From Thiohalospira halophila DSM 15071 (GTDB taxonomy: Bacteria > Pseudomonadota > Gammaproteobacteria > Thiohalospirales > Thiohalospiraceae), in assembly GCF_900112605.1 (NCBI RefSeq), contig NZ_FOMJ01000001.1:24577-88576 (forward strand): a DNA stretch of 64,000 nucleotides, in the 5' to 3' direction. Position 1 is the stretch's first letter. Every line of letters starts with the position of its first letter. Positions 1 to 8,286 of the stretch are shown here, in pieces. The notes below the pieces were generated by a model that worked only from the letters and a program-made list of their open reading frames with translations, did no database searches and had not been told where the DNA came from. The translations under genes and the position numbers were made by a program.

Positions 1-186
1 GTTCCGCCGCCGGCTGTTCCATCGGCTCGGTGGGGTGTTCCATCTGTTCCGTCGCCGGCTGTTCCATCGGCTCGGCGGGGTGTTCCATCTGTTCCGCCGG
101 CGGCTGTTCCATCGGCGTGGCGGGGTGTTCCATCCGTTCCGTCGGCGACTGTTCCATGGAACGCGCCCGCTGTTCCATGACCCGAT
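1..186. repeat. Tandem repeat array rich in GTTCC / TGTTCCATC
   Basis: Thirteen GTTCC or GGAAC pentamers fall in about 180 bp, mostly in the form TGTTCCATC. They are arranged as roughly 45-bp units that encode the MEQP/MEHP tail on the reverse strand. The units vary (GCCGCC, GTCGCC, GCCGGC) while the pentamer stays fixed. The array continues off the left edge. Confidence 0.8.
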
Positions 187-763
187 CCCGGTGCCTGGAT
201 AGCCAGGTGATCCCGAGGATGGCCCCGATATGGAACAGGACCACCGCGACCACCTGGACGATGAGCAGCGCGGCCGTAAGCCAGAGGGTGTCGGCCTCAT
301 CCCGACGGCTCTGAAGATCGCGCAGCACCACCCGGTTTTCGGCGATCTCCTGCTGGGTGTCCCGGATGATGGGTAGCCAGCCGGTGCGCTCCTCGCTGTT
401 CTGGCGGAACGTGGTCAGATCGTCCTCCAGCCGCTCGATGTCTCCCTTCAGTGCCTCGATCTGGGCCTGCCGGCTGTCCTCGTCGGACTGTGCATACTCC
501 AGCGTCTCCAGGAGATCCGCGGAGATGGTGTAGACCGGCCCGGCCAGGAGAATCGTGGTTCCGATAACGCCGACCAGTTGATACCCCAGGCGGCGCTGGA
601 ACCAGAGCCAGAGGACGAGCATTTCAAGGCCGATGGCCCAGAGCCACCCGGTAATGTAGGCGGCGTGCTCGGACCAGAAGGTGATGGCGTGGAACTGCAC
701 GATGACCACGCAGATGAGCACGATGAGGGCCGTGTACAGCGCCCCCGGCGTCCAGAATCGCAT
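1..763 (-). CDS. Membrane protein with coiled coil and MEQP/MEHP repeat tail (3' end outside window)
   Basis: Read on the reverse strand from an ATG at 763, preceded by a strong AAGGAGG ribosome binding site. The product starts MRFWTPGALYTALIVLI. Three hydrophobic segments (about residues 9-26, 35-52 and 61-80) are followed by a charged helical stretch rich in E, D, Q and R (about 95-150, probable coiled coil) and a fourth membrane segment near 160-185. The rest is a tail of near-identical 15-residue units of the type MEQPATEQMEHPAEP that runs off the window. I do not recognise the family. It is divergent from the mobI-like gene across the oriT-like region, so a role in transfer or membrane tethering is possible but is inference. 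Cysteine-rich reading frames on the other strand here are shadows of the repeat. Confidence 0.75.
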   Translation of the reverse strand, partial: MRFWTPGALYTALIVLICVVIVQFHAITFWSEHAAYITGWLWAIGLEMLVLWLWFQRRLGYQLVGVIGTTILLAGPVYTISADLLETLEYAQSDEDSRQAQIEALKGDIERLEDDLTTFRQNSEERTGWLPIIRDTQQEIAENRVVLRDLQSRRDEADTLWLTAALLIVQVVAVVLFHIGAILGITWLSRHRDRVMEQRARSMEQSPTERMEHPATPMEQPPAEQMEHPAEPMEQPATEQMEHPTEPMEQPAAE

Positions 764-1340
764 CCCGAAGCCCTCCTTCGGCAACCTGCTTCATTGTCCG
801 CTATCCCGGATCCCCAATCAGCACGGAAAAGTGACGTTTAAAGGTCGTCTTTGCGTGTTTACCCGGGTAGTTGGGCTGCTCTGTAATGAGTCTCTGCCTT
901 CACCGAAGGGAAGCGTGATGTTTTTCCCTTCCCTAGGGGGTTGTCGCAATCGAACACCCACTTTCCTCACCGCGCTGAGGAAGCCGAGTCTCTGCGGATT
1001 GGGTCAGGGTATGACTACCAAGAATCAGTTGGTTACCCGTTCATGGAATCCGGTTTCCTCAGCGCGGTGGGGAAACCAGGTCCGCATGGTTTGGGTGGGT
1101 GTCGGGTTCAAAGAATCAGTAAGTTATGGCTTACGGCCATGCGGTTTCCTCACCGCGCTGGGGAGGGTTGCGGTAGTTTTATAACCGATTGATATATATG
1201 GGATGAGTTGGGTTTTAACCTGAGGCGGGAACCTGCCGATCCCGCCCGCTTCTGGTTAGGGGAAGGGGAGTCGTTTCCCTATTAGTTAGAAAGATAGGGA
1301 AAGCCCTGAATTACGGACATGCGTTGCTGAGTTCTTGGAG
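764..1340. other. Intergenic region, candidate origin of transfer
   Basis: About 575 bp without a convincing gene lie between the divergent membrane-protein gene and the mobI-like gene. The region contains three imperfect 91-bp repeats with a palindromic core (962-1165) and an inverted repeat near 1224-1247 (GGCGGGA / TCCCGCC). It also has AT-rich stretches near 1180-1220. In SXT-type elements oriT lies immediately upstream of mobI, so position and dyad content make this the best oriT candidate. No nic site can be assigned from sequence alone. Confidence 0.45.
958..1168. repeat. Three imperfect ~91-bp repeats with palindromic core
   Basis: The core TTTCCTCACCGCGCTGAGG-like palindrome occurs at 962, 1054 (as TTTCCTCAGCGCGGTGGGG) and 1145, with spacings of 92 and 91 bp. 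A second conserved word, AAGAATCAGT, precedes copies 2 and 3 at similar distance. The core forms a hairpin (TTTCCTC paired with GAGGAA or GGGGAAA). The arrangement resembles iterons or an oriT/centromere-like array, not a CRISPR. Confidence 0.65.
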
Positions 1341-1853
1341 ATGGAGATGGATGGAAGAGCGGAAGACTGGGTGGAGGCGGAGCTGGAGCGGGCGTACCGC
1401 GTGGCGCACCAGATCGCGCTGGATTACTACGAGGTGCTGGAGGGGGCGAACGACCGAGCGAAGGAGACGGGTGGGACCCTGAACAAGACCACCGTCCGCG
1501 TGCGACGGCGGCACAACTCCCTCTACATCGAGTGGGTGCGGATCTACTTCTACCGGAAGAGTGACGGGGGGCTGGGCCGGAGCTCGAAAACCATACGTAA
1601 GGGGCGGGGCACGCAGGAGTACGCCTTGGCGACGCTCTTGAAGTCCACGCCGGACCCCGAGGTGCAGCGGGCGATAGGCGAGGCGGAGGAGCAGTTCGCG
1701 GTGCTGCGGAGGCAGGCGCGCACGCTGGTGGAGACCCGGAAGTGGTTGCGGCGGGCGGAGGAGGCCCGGTCGGCCATCGCGGACCTGGCAGCGAGGCATG
1801 CCGTGGACCAGGAGGATAACGCGCTGGAGCTGGAGGACGAGGGCCATGGCTAA
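1341..1853 (+). CDS. mobI: MobI-like conjugative transfer protein
   Basis: About 170 residues. The middle holds the pattern VRRRHNSLYIEWVRIYFYR followed by SKTIRKG and a tyrosine-leucine stretch, then a helical, charged C-terminal half. This is the layout I associate with the MobI family of SXT/IncC elements, auxiliary proteins needed for oriT-dependent initiation together with the MobH relaxase. Several starts are possible (TTG 1335, ATG 1341, ATG 1347); GGAG at 1337-1340 is best spaced for 1347. The 3' end overlaps the next ATG by 8 nt, so it heads an operon with the PH-domain protein and the UvrD-like helicase. Assignment rests on motif resemblance plus position beside the oriT-like repeats. 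Confidence 0.6.
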   Translation: MEMDGRAEDWVEAELERAYRVAHQIALDYYEVLEGANDRAKETGGTLNKTTVRVRRRHNSLYIEWVRIYFYRKSDGGLGRSSKTIRKGRGTQEYALATLLKSTPDPEVQRAIGEAEEQFAVLRRQARTLVETRKWLRRAEEARSAIADLAARHAVDQEDNALELEDEGHG

Positions 1854-2715
1854 CGACCAGGATTACCGTGGGGCCGACAGCGACACCGGGCCGAGGACCG
1901 GCGCCTACGCCGGCTGGGGGTCCGAGAGCGACGTTGTGACCACCAACGAGCCCGTGGTCGGAGAGGATGACGATCCGGCTGTCCGGATGCCGGGGGAGTG
2001 GCGCCAGGCCGCCGCGGAGGCTGGGTTCTTGCCGGCGTCGGGGGCTGACGAAGATGCGCCCGCTCCCGGGCACAGGGATGCGCCCGCCCCTGCGGCGACT
2101 GCGTCTCGTGCTGACGATGCGCTGACGGCCCAGGAGCCAGACAGCCGAGCGGAGGAGAGGGAGCCTCGTGACGGGCACTGGCTCCCCCATAGCCGGTATG
2201 TAAACCGGGACGGGATCCCCGCGGAGCGGCTGCGGGTGGCCTACCGGGCCTTCCTGGCGCTTTGGGCCGGCTTCGTGGTGGGGGCGTTGTGTGCCTTCTG
2301 GCCGACCTGGCCGTTCACCATGGACGCTTTGCTCGGCTACGGGGTTCTGGCGTCGCTGAGCGACGAGCATGCCGCTCTGCTGACCATGGCCGTGTTCGGG
2401 CTCGGGGGTATCGCCATGGCCTACGCGCTGACGGTCATCGGGTACCGCCGGCTGGCGAGCCGGTTCTACCTCATGCCGCAGGCCATTTCCGAGGAGCGCG
2501 GCCTCATTGCCCGCCGGGTCTCCCGGGTGGAGCTCGCCCACATCCGCACGGTCGATGTTCGGCAGTCCGTCCTCGACCGTGTACTGGGGATCGGGTCGAT
2601 CCACTTCGCCTCCGCCGGCACCGGCGCGGACGACGTGACCTGGGATTCCGTGCTCGATCCGGTAGCGACTCAGCGTGCGGTCCTGCAGCGTCTTCGTCAG
2701 ACGGAGGGCGACTGA
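1846..2715 (+). CDS. Membrane protein with C-terminal bacterial PH (bPH_2-like) domain
   Basis: 289 residues. The first ~120 are acidic and low-complexity (many E, D, A and P). Two membrane segments follow (about 132-155 and 180-203), then a C-terminal block starting SRFYLMPQAISEERGLI with RVELAHIRTVDVRQSVLDRVLGIGSIHF. That pattern matches the bPH_2 domain, a membrane-linked PH-like fold often seen in small two-TM proteins. The ATG at 1846 lies inside the end of mobI and the stop overlaps the next ATG (ATGA), so translation is probably coupled. Its role in the element is unknown; a membrane anchor for a protein complex is a reasonable guess. Confidence 0.7.
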   Translation: MANDQDYRGADSDTGPRTGAYAGWGSESDVVTTNEPVVGEDDDPAVRMPGEWRQAAAEAGFLPASGADEDAPAPGHRDAPAPAATASRADDALTAQEPDSRAEEREPRDGHWLPHSRYVNRDGIPAERLRVAYRAFLALWAGFVVGALCAFWPTWPFTMDALLGYGVLASLSDEHAALLTMAVFGLGGIAMAYALTVIGYRRLASRFYLMPQAISEERGLIARRVSRVELAHIRTVDVRQSVLDRVLGIGSIHFASAGTGADDVTWDSVLDPVATQRAVLQRLRQTEGD

Positions 2716-4451
2716 TGTCCGACGACGACATTGGGGCCCTGATGGCCGATTACGGCCTGACCGAGGAGCAGGCCGGGGCCGTGGCGGAGCAGGAGGATAC
2801 CCTGCTGCTGGCCTGTCCTGGCTCGGGCAAGACCCGGACGCTGGTGGCGCGCGCGGTGGAGCGGGTCCGGGCTGAGCGCCGGGTGGTCCTGGTCACCTTC
2901 ACCCGGGCGGCGGCCGGGGAGATGCAGGAACGGATCTGGCCTCAGCTCGACCGCGAGCAGCGGCGCTCGATTGCCGTGGGCACCTTCGATGGTCTGGTCG
3001 CACGGCAGGCGCGGCGCCACCTCCAGCCGGCCCGGCCGCCGAGCGTCATGGAGCGCAACCACCTCATCAACCAGACGCTGGCGGCCGAGGTGGCGAACGG
3101 GCTGACCTTCCGGGATGCCGAGAGCCTCATCGAGGAGGCCAACCGGCGACGGTTCCCGGCTCAAGCCGGGGACCAGGCGTCGCAGCTGTGGCAGGTGTAC
3201 GCCGATCTCATGCGGGCCGAGGGCCTGATGGACTTCGCCGACACCGCCCGAGCCGTGCTCGATGCCATGTCCGAGGGGGCCATCCGGCCCTTCGGGGCTG
3301 ACGAGCTACTGGTGGACGAGTTCCAGGACGCCGACACCCTCCAGCTGGATTGGGTGCGGGCGCACGCCCTCAACGGCACGACCGTCATGGCGGTGGGGGA
3401 CGATGACCAGTCCATCTACGGCTGGCGCGCGGCGATGGGCGCCCCGGGCATGAAGGCCCTGGAGGACGACCTGGGGGCGCGGCGTCTGTGCCTGACCCAG
3501 TGCTATCGCTGTCCACCGGAGGTCCTGGAGCCGGCGGTGACCCTCGTGGACCGCAATCGGGACCGCTTGGACAAGGCCGTGGTGTCGCGCATGGACCCCG
3601 GCCGCGGGGAGGTGGCGGTGCGGTACGCCGGCAGCACCGAAGATGAGCTCTCGGTCCTCTCGGACGAGCTTCCACGACTGGTGGGTCCCGACGAGACGGT
3701 GGGGGTGCTTGCCCGCACCAACCGCATTGCCGACGACGCGGAGATGGCGCTGTCGGCCATGGGCTGGAAGCTCCGTCGGCTGGGTGGGCGGTCCATCTGG
3801 GAGACCGAGGGTGCGGGGCTGGTCACGGCCCTGGTGGAGGCCATCACCGGGGCGGAGGAGGTCGGGCTTCGCGGGCTCGGGACCGTGGGCCGCTGGCTCA
3901 ACCTGCCGGGCAGTTCCATTGAGGCAGCGCGCCGGCGCCTGGCCGCGCCGGAGCGGGCCGGGGATGATCCGGCCAATGACCTCGAAGACCTCGTGGATGC
4001 CATCCGGGGGCGATGGCGACTCCAGGCTGCCGAGGAGCCCGACCGGGTCCTGCATGGACTCCGGGAGTGGCTGCAGCTGCAGTCCACCGGCTCCAAGGGC
4101 CCTTCCTACACCGTGGTTACCGCCCAGGGGCTGTTAGATGCCCTGCTGGGCAAGGAGGGCACGCTGCGGGCTCGATTCGACCGGGCCCAGCGCGCCGGCG
4201 CTCGGTCCGATCCGGACACCGACGAGGAGGGCGAGACGCGGCTGACGGTGGCCACCCTCCACAGCGCGAAGGGGCTGGAGTTCGACGTGGTCTGGATCTT
4301 CGCCGTCGATGCCGAGCGGGTCCCCCACAAGGACGCCGCGGACATCGAGGAGGAGCGCCGGCTGCTCTATGTCGGCATGACCCGGGCCCAGAGGGTTCTG
4401 CGTCTGTCTACCTCCGCCCCGTCGCCCTTCCTGCGCGAGACCGGCCTATAA
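2715..4451 (+). CDS. UvrD/Rep-like superfamily 1 DNA helicase
   Basis: 578 residues, shorter than chromosomal UvrD (about 720). Motif I is ACPGSGKT (about 33-40), motif II is VDEFQD (about 199-204), motif III is VGDDDQSIYGWR, motif V is TLHSAKGLEFDVVWI and motif VI is LLYVGMTRAQ. These are the canonical motifs of a 3'-5' SF1A helicase, and all key residues are present, so it should be an active ATP-dependent DNA translocase. It starts in the stop codon of the PH-domain gene (ATGA) and is the third gene of the mobI operon. Location next to mobI suggests a part in DNA processing or replication of the transferred strand; that is inference. Confidence 0.9.
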   Translation: MSDDDIGALMADYGLTEEQAGAVAEQEDTLLLACPGSGKTRTLVARAVERVRAERRVVLVTFTRAAAGEMQERIWPQLDREQRRSIAVGTFDGLVARQARRHLQPARPPSVMERNHLINQTLAAEVANGLTFRDAESLIEEANRRRFPAQAGDQASQLWQVYADLMRAEGLMDFADTARAVLDAMSEGAIRPFGADELLVDEFQDADTLQLDWVRAHALNGTTVMAVGDDDQSIYGWRAAMGAPGMKALEDDLGARRLCLTQCYRCPPEVLEPAVTLVDRNRDRLDKAVVSRMDPGRGEVAVRYAGSTEDELSVLSDELPRLVGPDETVGVLARTNRIADDAEMALSAMGWKLRRLGGRSIWETEGAGLVTALVEAITGAEEVGLRGLGTVGRWLNLPGSSIEAARRRLAAPERAGDDPANDLEDLVDAIRGRWRLQAAEEPDRVLHGLREWLQLQSTGSKGPSYTVVTAQGLLDALLGKEGTLRARFDRAQRAGARSDPDTDEEGETRLTVATLHSAKGLEFDVVWIFAVDAERVPHKDAADIEEERRLLYVGMTRAQRVLRLSTSAPSPFLRETGL

Positions 4452-4495
4452 CGGCCGCCGGCGACCCTCTGCTCACCCGTAACCGGGAGTCGAAC

Positions 4496-5182
4496 ATGGA
4501 CACCGACGACCACCGACCCACCTTGATGACGCGCCCCGGACCCGCGGCGTGGACCCTGGGCACGGCCGCTGCAGTGCTGTCCCTCTCTGCGTCCGCGGCG
4601 GACCTGGAGGGCGCCTACGACTGGATGGCGCGTACCGGCGAAAGCCCGACGGGCTACTGGGCCCCCGAGCTCACTATCACGGCGTCCCAACGCGACGACG
4701 AGCGCGGCGGCCAGGTGCGCCTGGAGCAGCTCAGCTCGCGCGCCTCACTGGAGACCACCGTGAGTCTGGCCAACGTCCCCTTGGCTGGGGGCAGTTGGCG
4801 GCACGGGCGAATGGGTGCGGCCCTGGGATTCGCGCCGACCTTCCGGCTCCACTGGCGGCCGGTGGCCGCGGGTGTGGTGGTCGAAAGCCGGGACCGGCCG
4901 CAGGCCATCGAGGTCGAGGGCGAGGCGATGACGCTGGAGGAGACCGGCAACGGGCTCTGGCTCGGCACCGAGGTCCGTTTCCGGGTCAATCAGCGACTCC
5001 GGGTGGATGGAGCTGTCCACCAGGTGGAGCTGGGTGCGCGTAGCGGGCTGATGGCCGAGACCGGAGTGTCGTTCGCCCTGTACCGGAACCGGGTGGCGCT
5101 CTGGGGCAGCCAGGTCCTGGCGGATGACGAGCTGGGACCGCTGGATGACACTACGCGCTTCGGCGTTCGCCTGCGCTTCTGA
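4496..5182 (+). CDS. Exported beta-rich envelope protein, likely outer-membrane barrel
   Basis: 228 residues from the ATG at 4496 (GGGAG upstream); the open frame extends much further 5' inside the helicase gene but without a plausible start. A hydrophobic alanine-rich segment near residues 18-35 looks like a signal peptide. The remainder alternates hydrophobic and polar residues and ends RFGVRLRF, a terminal aromatic typical of Gram-negative outer-membrane strands. No family is recognised. A similar small exported barrel-like protein is encoded at 8287. Confidence 0.6.
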   Translation: MDTDDHRPTLMTRPGPAAWTLGTAAAVLSLSASAADLEGAYDWMARTGESPTGYWAPELTITASQRDDERGGQVRLEQLSSRASLETTVSLANVPLAGGSWRHGRMGAALGFAPTFRLHWRPVAAGVVVESRDRPQAIEVEGEAMTLEETGNGLWLGTEVRFRVNQRLRVDGAVHQVELGARSGLMAETGVSFALYRNRVALWGSQVLADDELGPLDDTTRFGVRLRF

Positions 5183-5281
5183 GCCCCACCACAGGGGAGC
5201 TGCCCCAGCACGAAAGCCGCCCGCCGCATTGCCAGGCATCAAGCGCGGCCCTGCCCGTGCCGATGCTGCCCGCTGGTGATC

Positions 5282-5348
5282 TTTGTCGGCAATACCCCGG
5301 AACGGACCCCTATTGCTGACAAACACGCGATAGGGGCGCTGGCACCGT
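5282..5348 (+). promoter_or_regulatory. Element-wide promoter box (site A) upstream of EAL gene
   Basis: Box TATTGCTGACAAA at 5311-5323 forms a dyad with TTTGTCGGCAATA at 5282-5294. A weak -10-like hexamer (CACCGT) starts 19 nt after the box, the same spacing as at the other seven sites. Confidence 0.55.
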
Positions 5349-5380
5349 AGGGGGCAGTTCACGACCCCCCGAGGTGCCAA

Positions 5381-6100
5381 GTGAGTGAGCACAGAGATGG
5401 TGGGCAGGGTCTCCTGTACCAGGTGGAGCCTATCCAGGGGCTCGGGGATCTGGAGGCGGCTACGTCCACTCCGGACCCCCAGGACCTGCGGCTCGGGCAG
5501 GAGCTCCTCTACCGCGGCCAGGGCCGCTACCCCGATGAGGCGCTCATCAAGGCGCTGGGCCAGGCCCATCTGCGTCTGGACGGGACGCTGCATATCAACC
5601 TGGATGCCGCCCGGGCCATGGCCATCAGCGACGAGCTCATCCAGCGCGCGGCCGAGCGCCATTCGCTGGTCGTCGAGTGGGTGGCGGCTGAGCAGTCCAC
5701 CTCCTCCCGCATGACCAGCCTCATCGGCAGCCGCATGGATGCGTGGCGGCGATTCGGGGTCCGGATCGCTATCGACGACTGGGATGATTCGGCCGAGGGG
5801 GATGCCCGCTACCACGCCGTGGATAACGCCCCGGACATCGTGAAGGTTGATGGTCCGCTCTTCCGGCAGGCGCTGGAGGGGGACCGAGAGAAGCGACGGC
5901 GGCTCATCACCTTCCTGGACCGGGTGCGGCAGGAAGGCGAAGAGATCCTGCGGGTGGCCGAGTGGGTCGAGCAGGCGACGGAGCTGGAGGTGGCGCTGGC
6001 GATGGGGGCCAATGCGGCCCAGGGGTATGCCTTTCGCAGCGCCCGGATCTGGATTCCGGAGAACCGTAACCAAGAGAGCCGCAACGGCTCTGAGGAGTAG
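5381..6100 (+). CDS. Compact EAL-domain protein, probable c-di-GMP phosphodiesterase
   Basis: 239 residues starting at GTG 5381 with GAGG upstream. It consists of a single EAL-like domain: ELLYRGQG for the EAL motif, INLDA with the conserved Asn, VVEWVAAE with a Glu, IAIDDWDDS for the DDFG motif, DIVKVDG with the Lys, AEWVE and QGYAF. Most metal and catalytic positions appear retained, although several motifs are variant, so activity is likely but not certain. It has no sensory or membrane domain. Together with the diguanylate cyclase at 29487, which carries the same promoter box, it gives the element both arms of c-di-GMP metabolism. dsbC follows 7 nt downstream. Confidence 0.75.
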   Translation: MSEHRDGGQGLLYQVEPIQGLGDLEAATSTPDPQDLRLGQELLYRGQGRYPDEALIKALGQAHLRLDGTLHINLDAARAMAISDELIQRAAERHSLVVEWVAAEQSTSSRMTSLIGSRMDAWRRFGVRIAIDDWDDSAEGDARYHAVDNAPDIVKVDGPLFRQALEGDREKRRRLITFLDRVRQEGEEILRVAEWVEQATELEVALAMGANAAQGYAFRSARIWIPENRNQESRNGSEE

Positions 6101-6107
6101 CTAGTCG

Positions 6108-7034
6108 ATGAACAAGAAGCTCGTGCAAGGCGTGAGTCTGGGGCTGGTCGCCGGGGCCGTTGCAGGCGTGCTGGTGGCCAAGAATGCCGGGCCCATGGGG
6201 CAGTGGGTGCCCGCCTCCGGGGCGGGGACCGCGGACAGTGCGGCCTCGTCCCCAGCTCCCCAGGACGGCGCGGCCCCGACCAACCCCGGTGCGCTGCCTG
6301 CGGTCTTTGAGGGCGTCGATATCGGCAAGGACCAGGTCATCGCCGAGTTCGAGACTGCGGTCCCCCAGCTTCGCGGCTATATCCTCCAACGCGCCGAGAA
6401 CCGGGTTCCCATGGCGGTCTACGTGACGCCGGATCGCAAGCACATGATCGCCGGCGCGATGATCGACGAAAACGGGGACTCGATGACCGCCCAGCATTAT
6501 CAGCGGCACTCCGGGTACACGAAGGACGAGCTGGCCGCCCTGGCGAACAACCAAGGGTCGTCGGACAAGGGCGGCAGCCCGGCCGGGAGTACCGAGGAGG
6601 TGCTGGCCGGCCTGAAGGACGCCACGCTCGTCACCCAGGGGTCCGGCGGGGCCGAGATGTACGTCCTCATGGATGTCGATTGCCCCTACTGCAAACGGCT
6701 CTACCACACCGTGTCGTCGCTCCGGGACGAGGTGACCGTGAACTGGGTCATGGTGGGCTACCGCGGCCCGCGCGCGCAGCAGACGGCCGCGAAGATCCTC
6801 GGCCATGACGACCCGGCATCTGCCCTGGACCAGGTCATGGCGGATCGCCAGGCGCTGGCCGACTACGAGGGCGCGACGGCAATGGAGGCGGTCGAGGAGA
6901 ACACGGAGGCCGCGCAAAAGCTGGGGCTTCGTGGGACGCCGCACGGTGTGGTGCTTCCTGCCGACGGTGGTGAGGCCCAGCGCCTGCGTGGCGCGGCGCC
7001 GGAATCCCGGCTGCGCCAGATGATGGGGCTGTAA
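6108..7034 (+). CDS. dsbC: Membrane-anchored DsbC/DsbG-like disulfide isomerase
   Basis: 308 residues. An N-terminal hydrophobic anchor or signal (about 7-25) leads into a proline/alanine linker, a DsbC-type dimerisation region (about 65-150) and a thioredoxin fold with the active site CPYC near residue 191. The cis-proline loop GTPHGVV is present. DsbC homologues are standard in SXT/R391 and IncC elements and help fold cysteine-rich transfer proteins in the periplasm. The obvious client is the exceptionally cysteine-rich TraN (41352) and the TraU part of the fusion at 38977. It lies directly after the EAL gene and probably shares its promoter. Confidence 0.9.
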   Translation: MNKKLVQGVSLGLVAGAVAGVLVAKNAGPMGQWVPASGAGTADSAASSPAPQDGAAPTNPGALPAVFEGVDIGKDQVIAEFETAVPQLRGYILQRAENRVPMAVYVTPDRKHMIAGAMIDENGDSMTAQHYQRHSGYTKDELAALANNQGSSDKGGSPAGSTEEVLAGLKDATLVTQGSGGAEMYVLMDVDCPYCKRLYHTVSSLRDEVTVNWVMVGYRGPRAQQTAAKILGHDDPASALDQVMADRQALADYEGATAMEAVEENTEAAQKLGLRGTPHGVVLPADGGEAQRLRGAAPESRLRQMMGL

Positions 7035-7085
7035 GCCACAACCAGAGGGAGGCCTGGGTGCCCGGCGCCCGGGCGGGAGAACATC

Positions 7086-7622
7086 ATGCTGTCGTCCCTT
7101 CCTGACACCCTCACCGCACCGGCGGCCGAGCTGCTTCGGTCGCCGGTTACTTATGCCGTGCTGGGTATGGCGTGGCTGACCCGGCGCCTGCGGCGAGGAA
7201 CATTGAGCGCCTGGTTCTTCGGGCTGCCCGGCGTGGTCGCCCACGAGAGTGCGCATTGGCTCATGGCCTGGGCCACCGGGGCACGGCCGGCGTCCTTTCG
7301 ACCCTGGCCGCACCGGCTGGATAAGGGGCGATGGGCCCTGGGTAGCGTGCAGGTCGCGCAGCTGTCCGCCTTCAACGCGGTACCGGTGGGACTGGCCCCG
7401 CTGCTCCTCCTGGTCGGGGGGGCGTGGGGCTGGTGGACCCTGGTCCAGCGCGACGTGGGCCCGCTGGAGCCGGTGTTCTGGTGGGGGAGTTACCTGGTGG
7501 CGCTGGCGGCGGCAGATGCCTGGCCATCGGGGGCCGACTGGCGGCTGGCGGCGAGCAGTGTGCCGGGCCTGCTGCTCTGGTCGGTCCTGGTGGTCGGGGC
7601 GGTTTACGGGGGATTGATGTGA
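7086..7622 (+). CDS. Polytopic membrane protein with HExxH motif
   Basis: 178 residues with about four hydrophobic segments. Near residue 55 the sequence GVVAHESAHWLMAW contains HESAH, the HExxH zinc-binding motif of membrane metallopeptidases such as M50. The protein is small and a second DG-type metal motif is not clear, so catalysis is unproven. GGGAG upstream and a short hairpin at about 7052-7074 precede the ATG. Its stop overlaps the start of the next gene (ATGTGATGA), indicating coupling. A role in processing envelope proteins of the element is possible, but no substrate can be named. Confidence 0.6.
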   Translation: MLSSLPDTLTAPAAELLRSPVTYAVLGMAWLTRRLRRGTLSAWFFGLPGVVAHESAHWLMAWATGARPASFRPWPHRLDKGRWALGSVQVAQLSAFNAVPVGLAPLLLLVGGAWGWWTLVQRDVGPLEPVFWWGSYLVALAAADAWPSGADWRLAASSVPGLLLWSVLVVGAVYGGLM

Positions 7623-8194
7623 TGACGAACGAGCTGGAGGCGGTCTGGTTCCTTGGCGGCGAGGACGCAGAAGCCCTGCGTCCGGACGCGACCGTGGGGT
7701 ATCTGGCACTCACCGATCCGGGGGATCGGCCGAGGGTACCCAGCCAGGGGTGGGGCGCCTTCGAGACGGTGAGCTTCGCCGACGGCGACTACGACGAGGA
7801 GGTCATCCGCCTTATGGGGGCGGAGGAGTTCGAGCGGTCCTTCCAGGACTACTTCGACGGGGCGCGGGCGCGGCAGATCCGGTCGTTCATTGAGGGCGTG
7901 GCGTCCCGGGCCGACGTGGAGGAGCTCTACATCCAGAGCCCGCATGGGCGCTCCCGGGCGCCGGCGGTGGCGCTATGGGCCGCGCGGACCTTCGCGGCGG
8001 CCCTGCGTCCCGATCTGACGGACATCCCGAACGAGCTCGTCCTGGCGCTTTTGGTGGATCCGGAGAAGTTCGAGGCCCGGCTGCGGGTCGCCAAGCGCCG
8101 GGCCCGGGAAAACTTCGTCCACCCCGAGGCGCCGGAGGCGACGCTCATGGGGTGGGCGCAGACCCGTGCCGAGGAATGGATCGTCGGTCGCTAG
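7622..8194 (+). CDS. Tyrosine/dual-specificity phosphatase-fold protein lacking the catalytic Cys
   Basis: 190 residues, translationally coupled to the HExxH protein. Residues about 100-115 read YIQSPHGRSRAPAVALWAA, which aligns with the phosphatase P-loop (HCxxGxxRS followed by a helix) except that the nucleophilic Cys position is Ser. This resembles small phage- and plasmid-borne predicted phosphatases (COG5350-like). The missing Cys suggests a pseudophosphatase that binds rather than hydrolyses, or a different chemistry. The N-terminal half is acidic. No other domain is seen. Confidence 0.5.
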   Translation: MTNELEAVWFLGGEDAEALRPDATVGYLALTDPGDRPRVPSQGWGAFETVSFADGDYDEEVIRLMGAEEFERSFQDYFDGARARQIRSFIEGVASRADVEELYIQSPHGRSRAPAVALWAARTFAAALRPDLTDIPNELVLALLVDPEKFEARLRVAKRRARENFVHPEAPEATLMGWAQTRAEEWIVGR

Positions 8195-8203
8195 TTACTC
8201 TAC

Positions 8204-8255
8204 AGGCGCCGCATGGAGCGGGCTTGCGCGATCAGAGAAATCCATACAATAGGGA
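8204..8255 (+). promoter_or_regulatory. Promoter cassette P2, copy 1
   Basis: TTGCGC (8224-8229), 15 nt, TACAAT (8245-8250), with the invariant word AGAAATCC between them and a GCATGGAGCGGGC-type palindrome just upstream. Near-identical cassettes occur at 12037 and, reversed, at 58005. It drives the exported protein gene at 8287. Confidence 0.65.
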
Positions 8256-8286
8256 CTCGAAACCCACACGGAGCAGGAGGGAGCAC

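Noticed and set aside
30-314. Cysteine-rich ORF with GCSIG repeats on the forward strand
   Set aside because: It is the antisense reading of the MEQP/MEHP repeat of the reverse gene, which has a good ribosome binding site, membrane segments and a coiled coil.
958-1168. CRISPR-like array of three palindromic repeats
   Set aside because: Only three imperfect copies, about 70-bp spacers that themselves share words, and no cas genes in the window. The context beside mobI fits oriT or iteron-like repeats better.
1309-1346. ATTACGGACAT resembling the element-wide box upstream of mobI
   Set aside because: The position 19 nt downstream has no A....T -10 hexamer and would fall inside the start of the gene.
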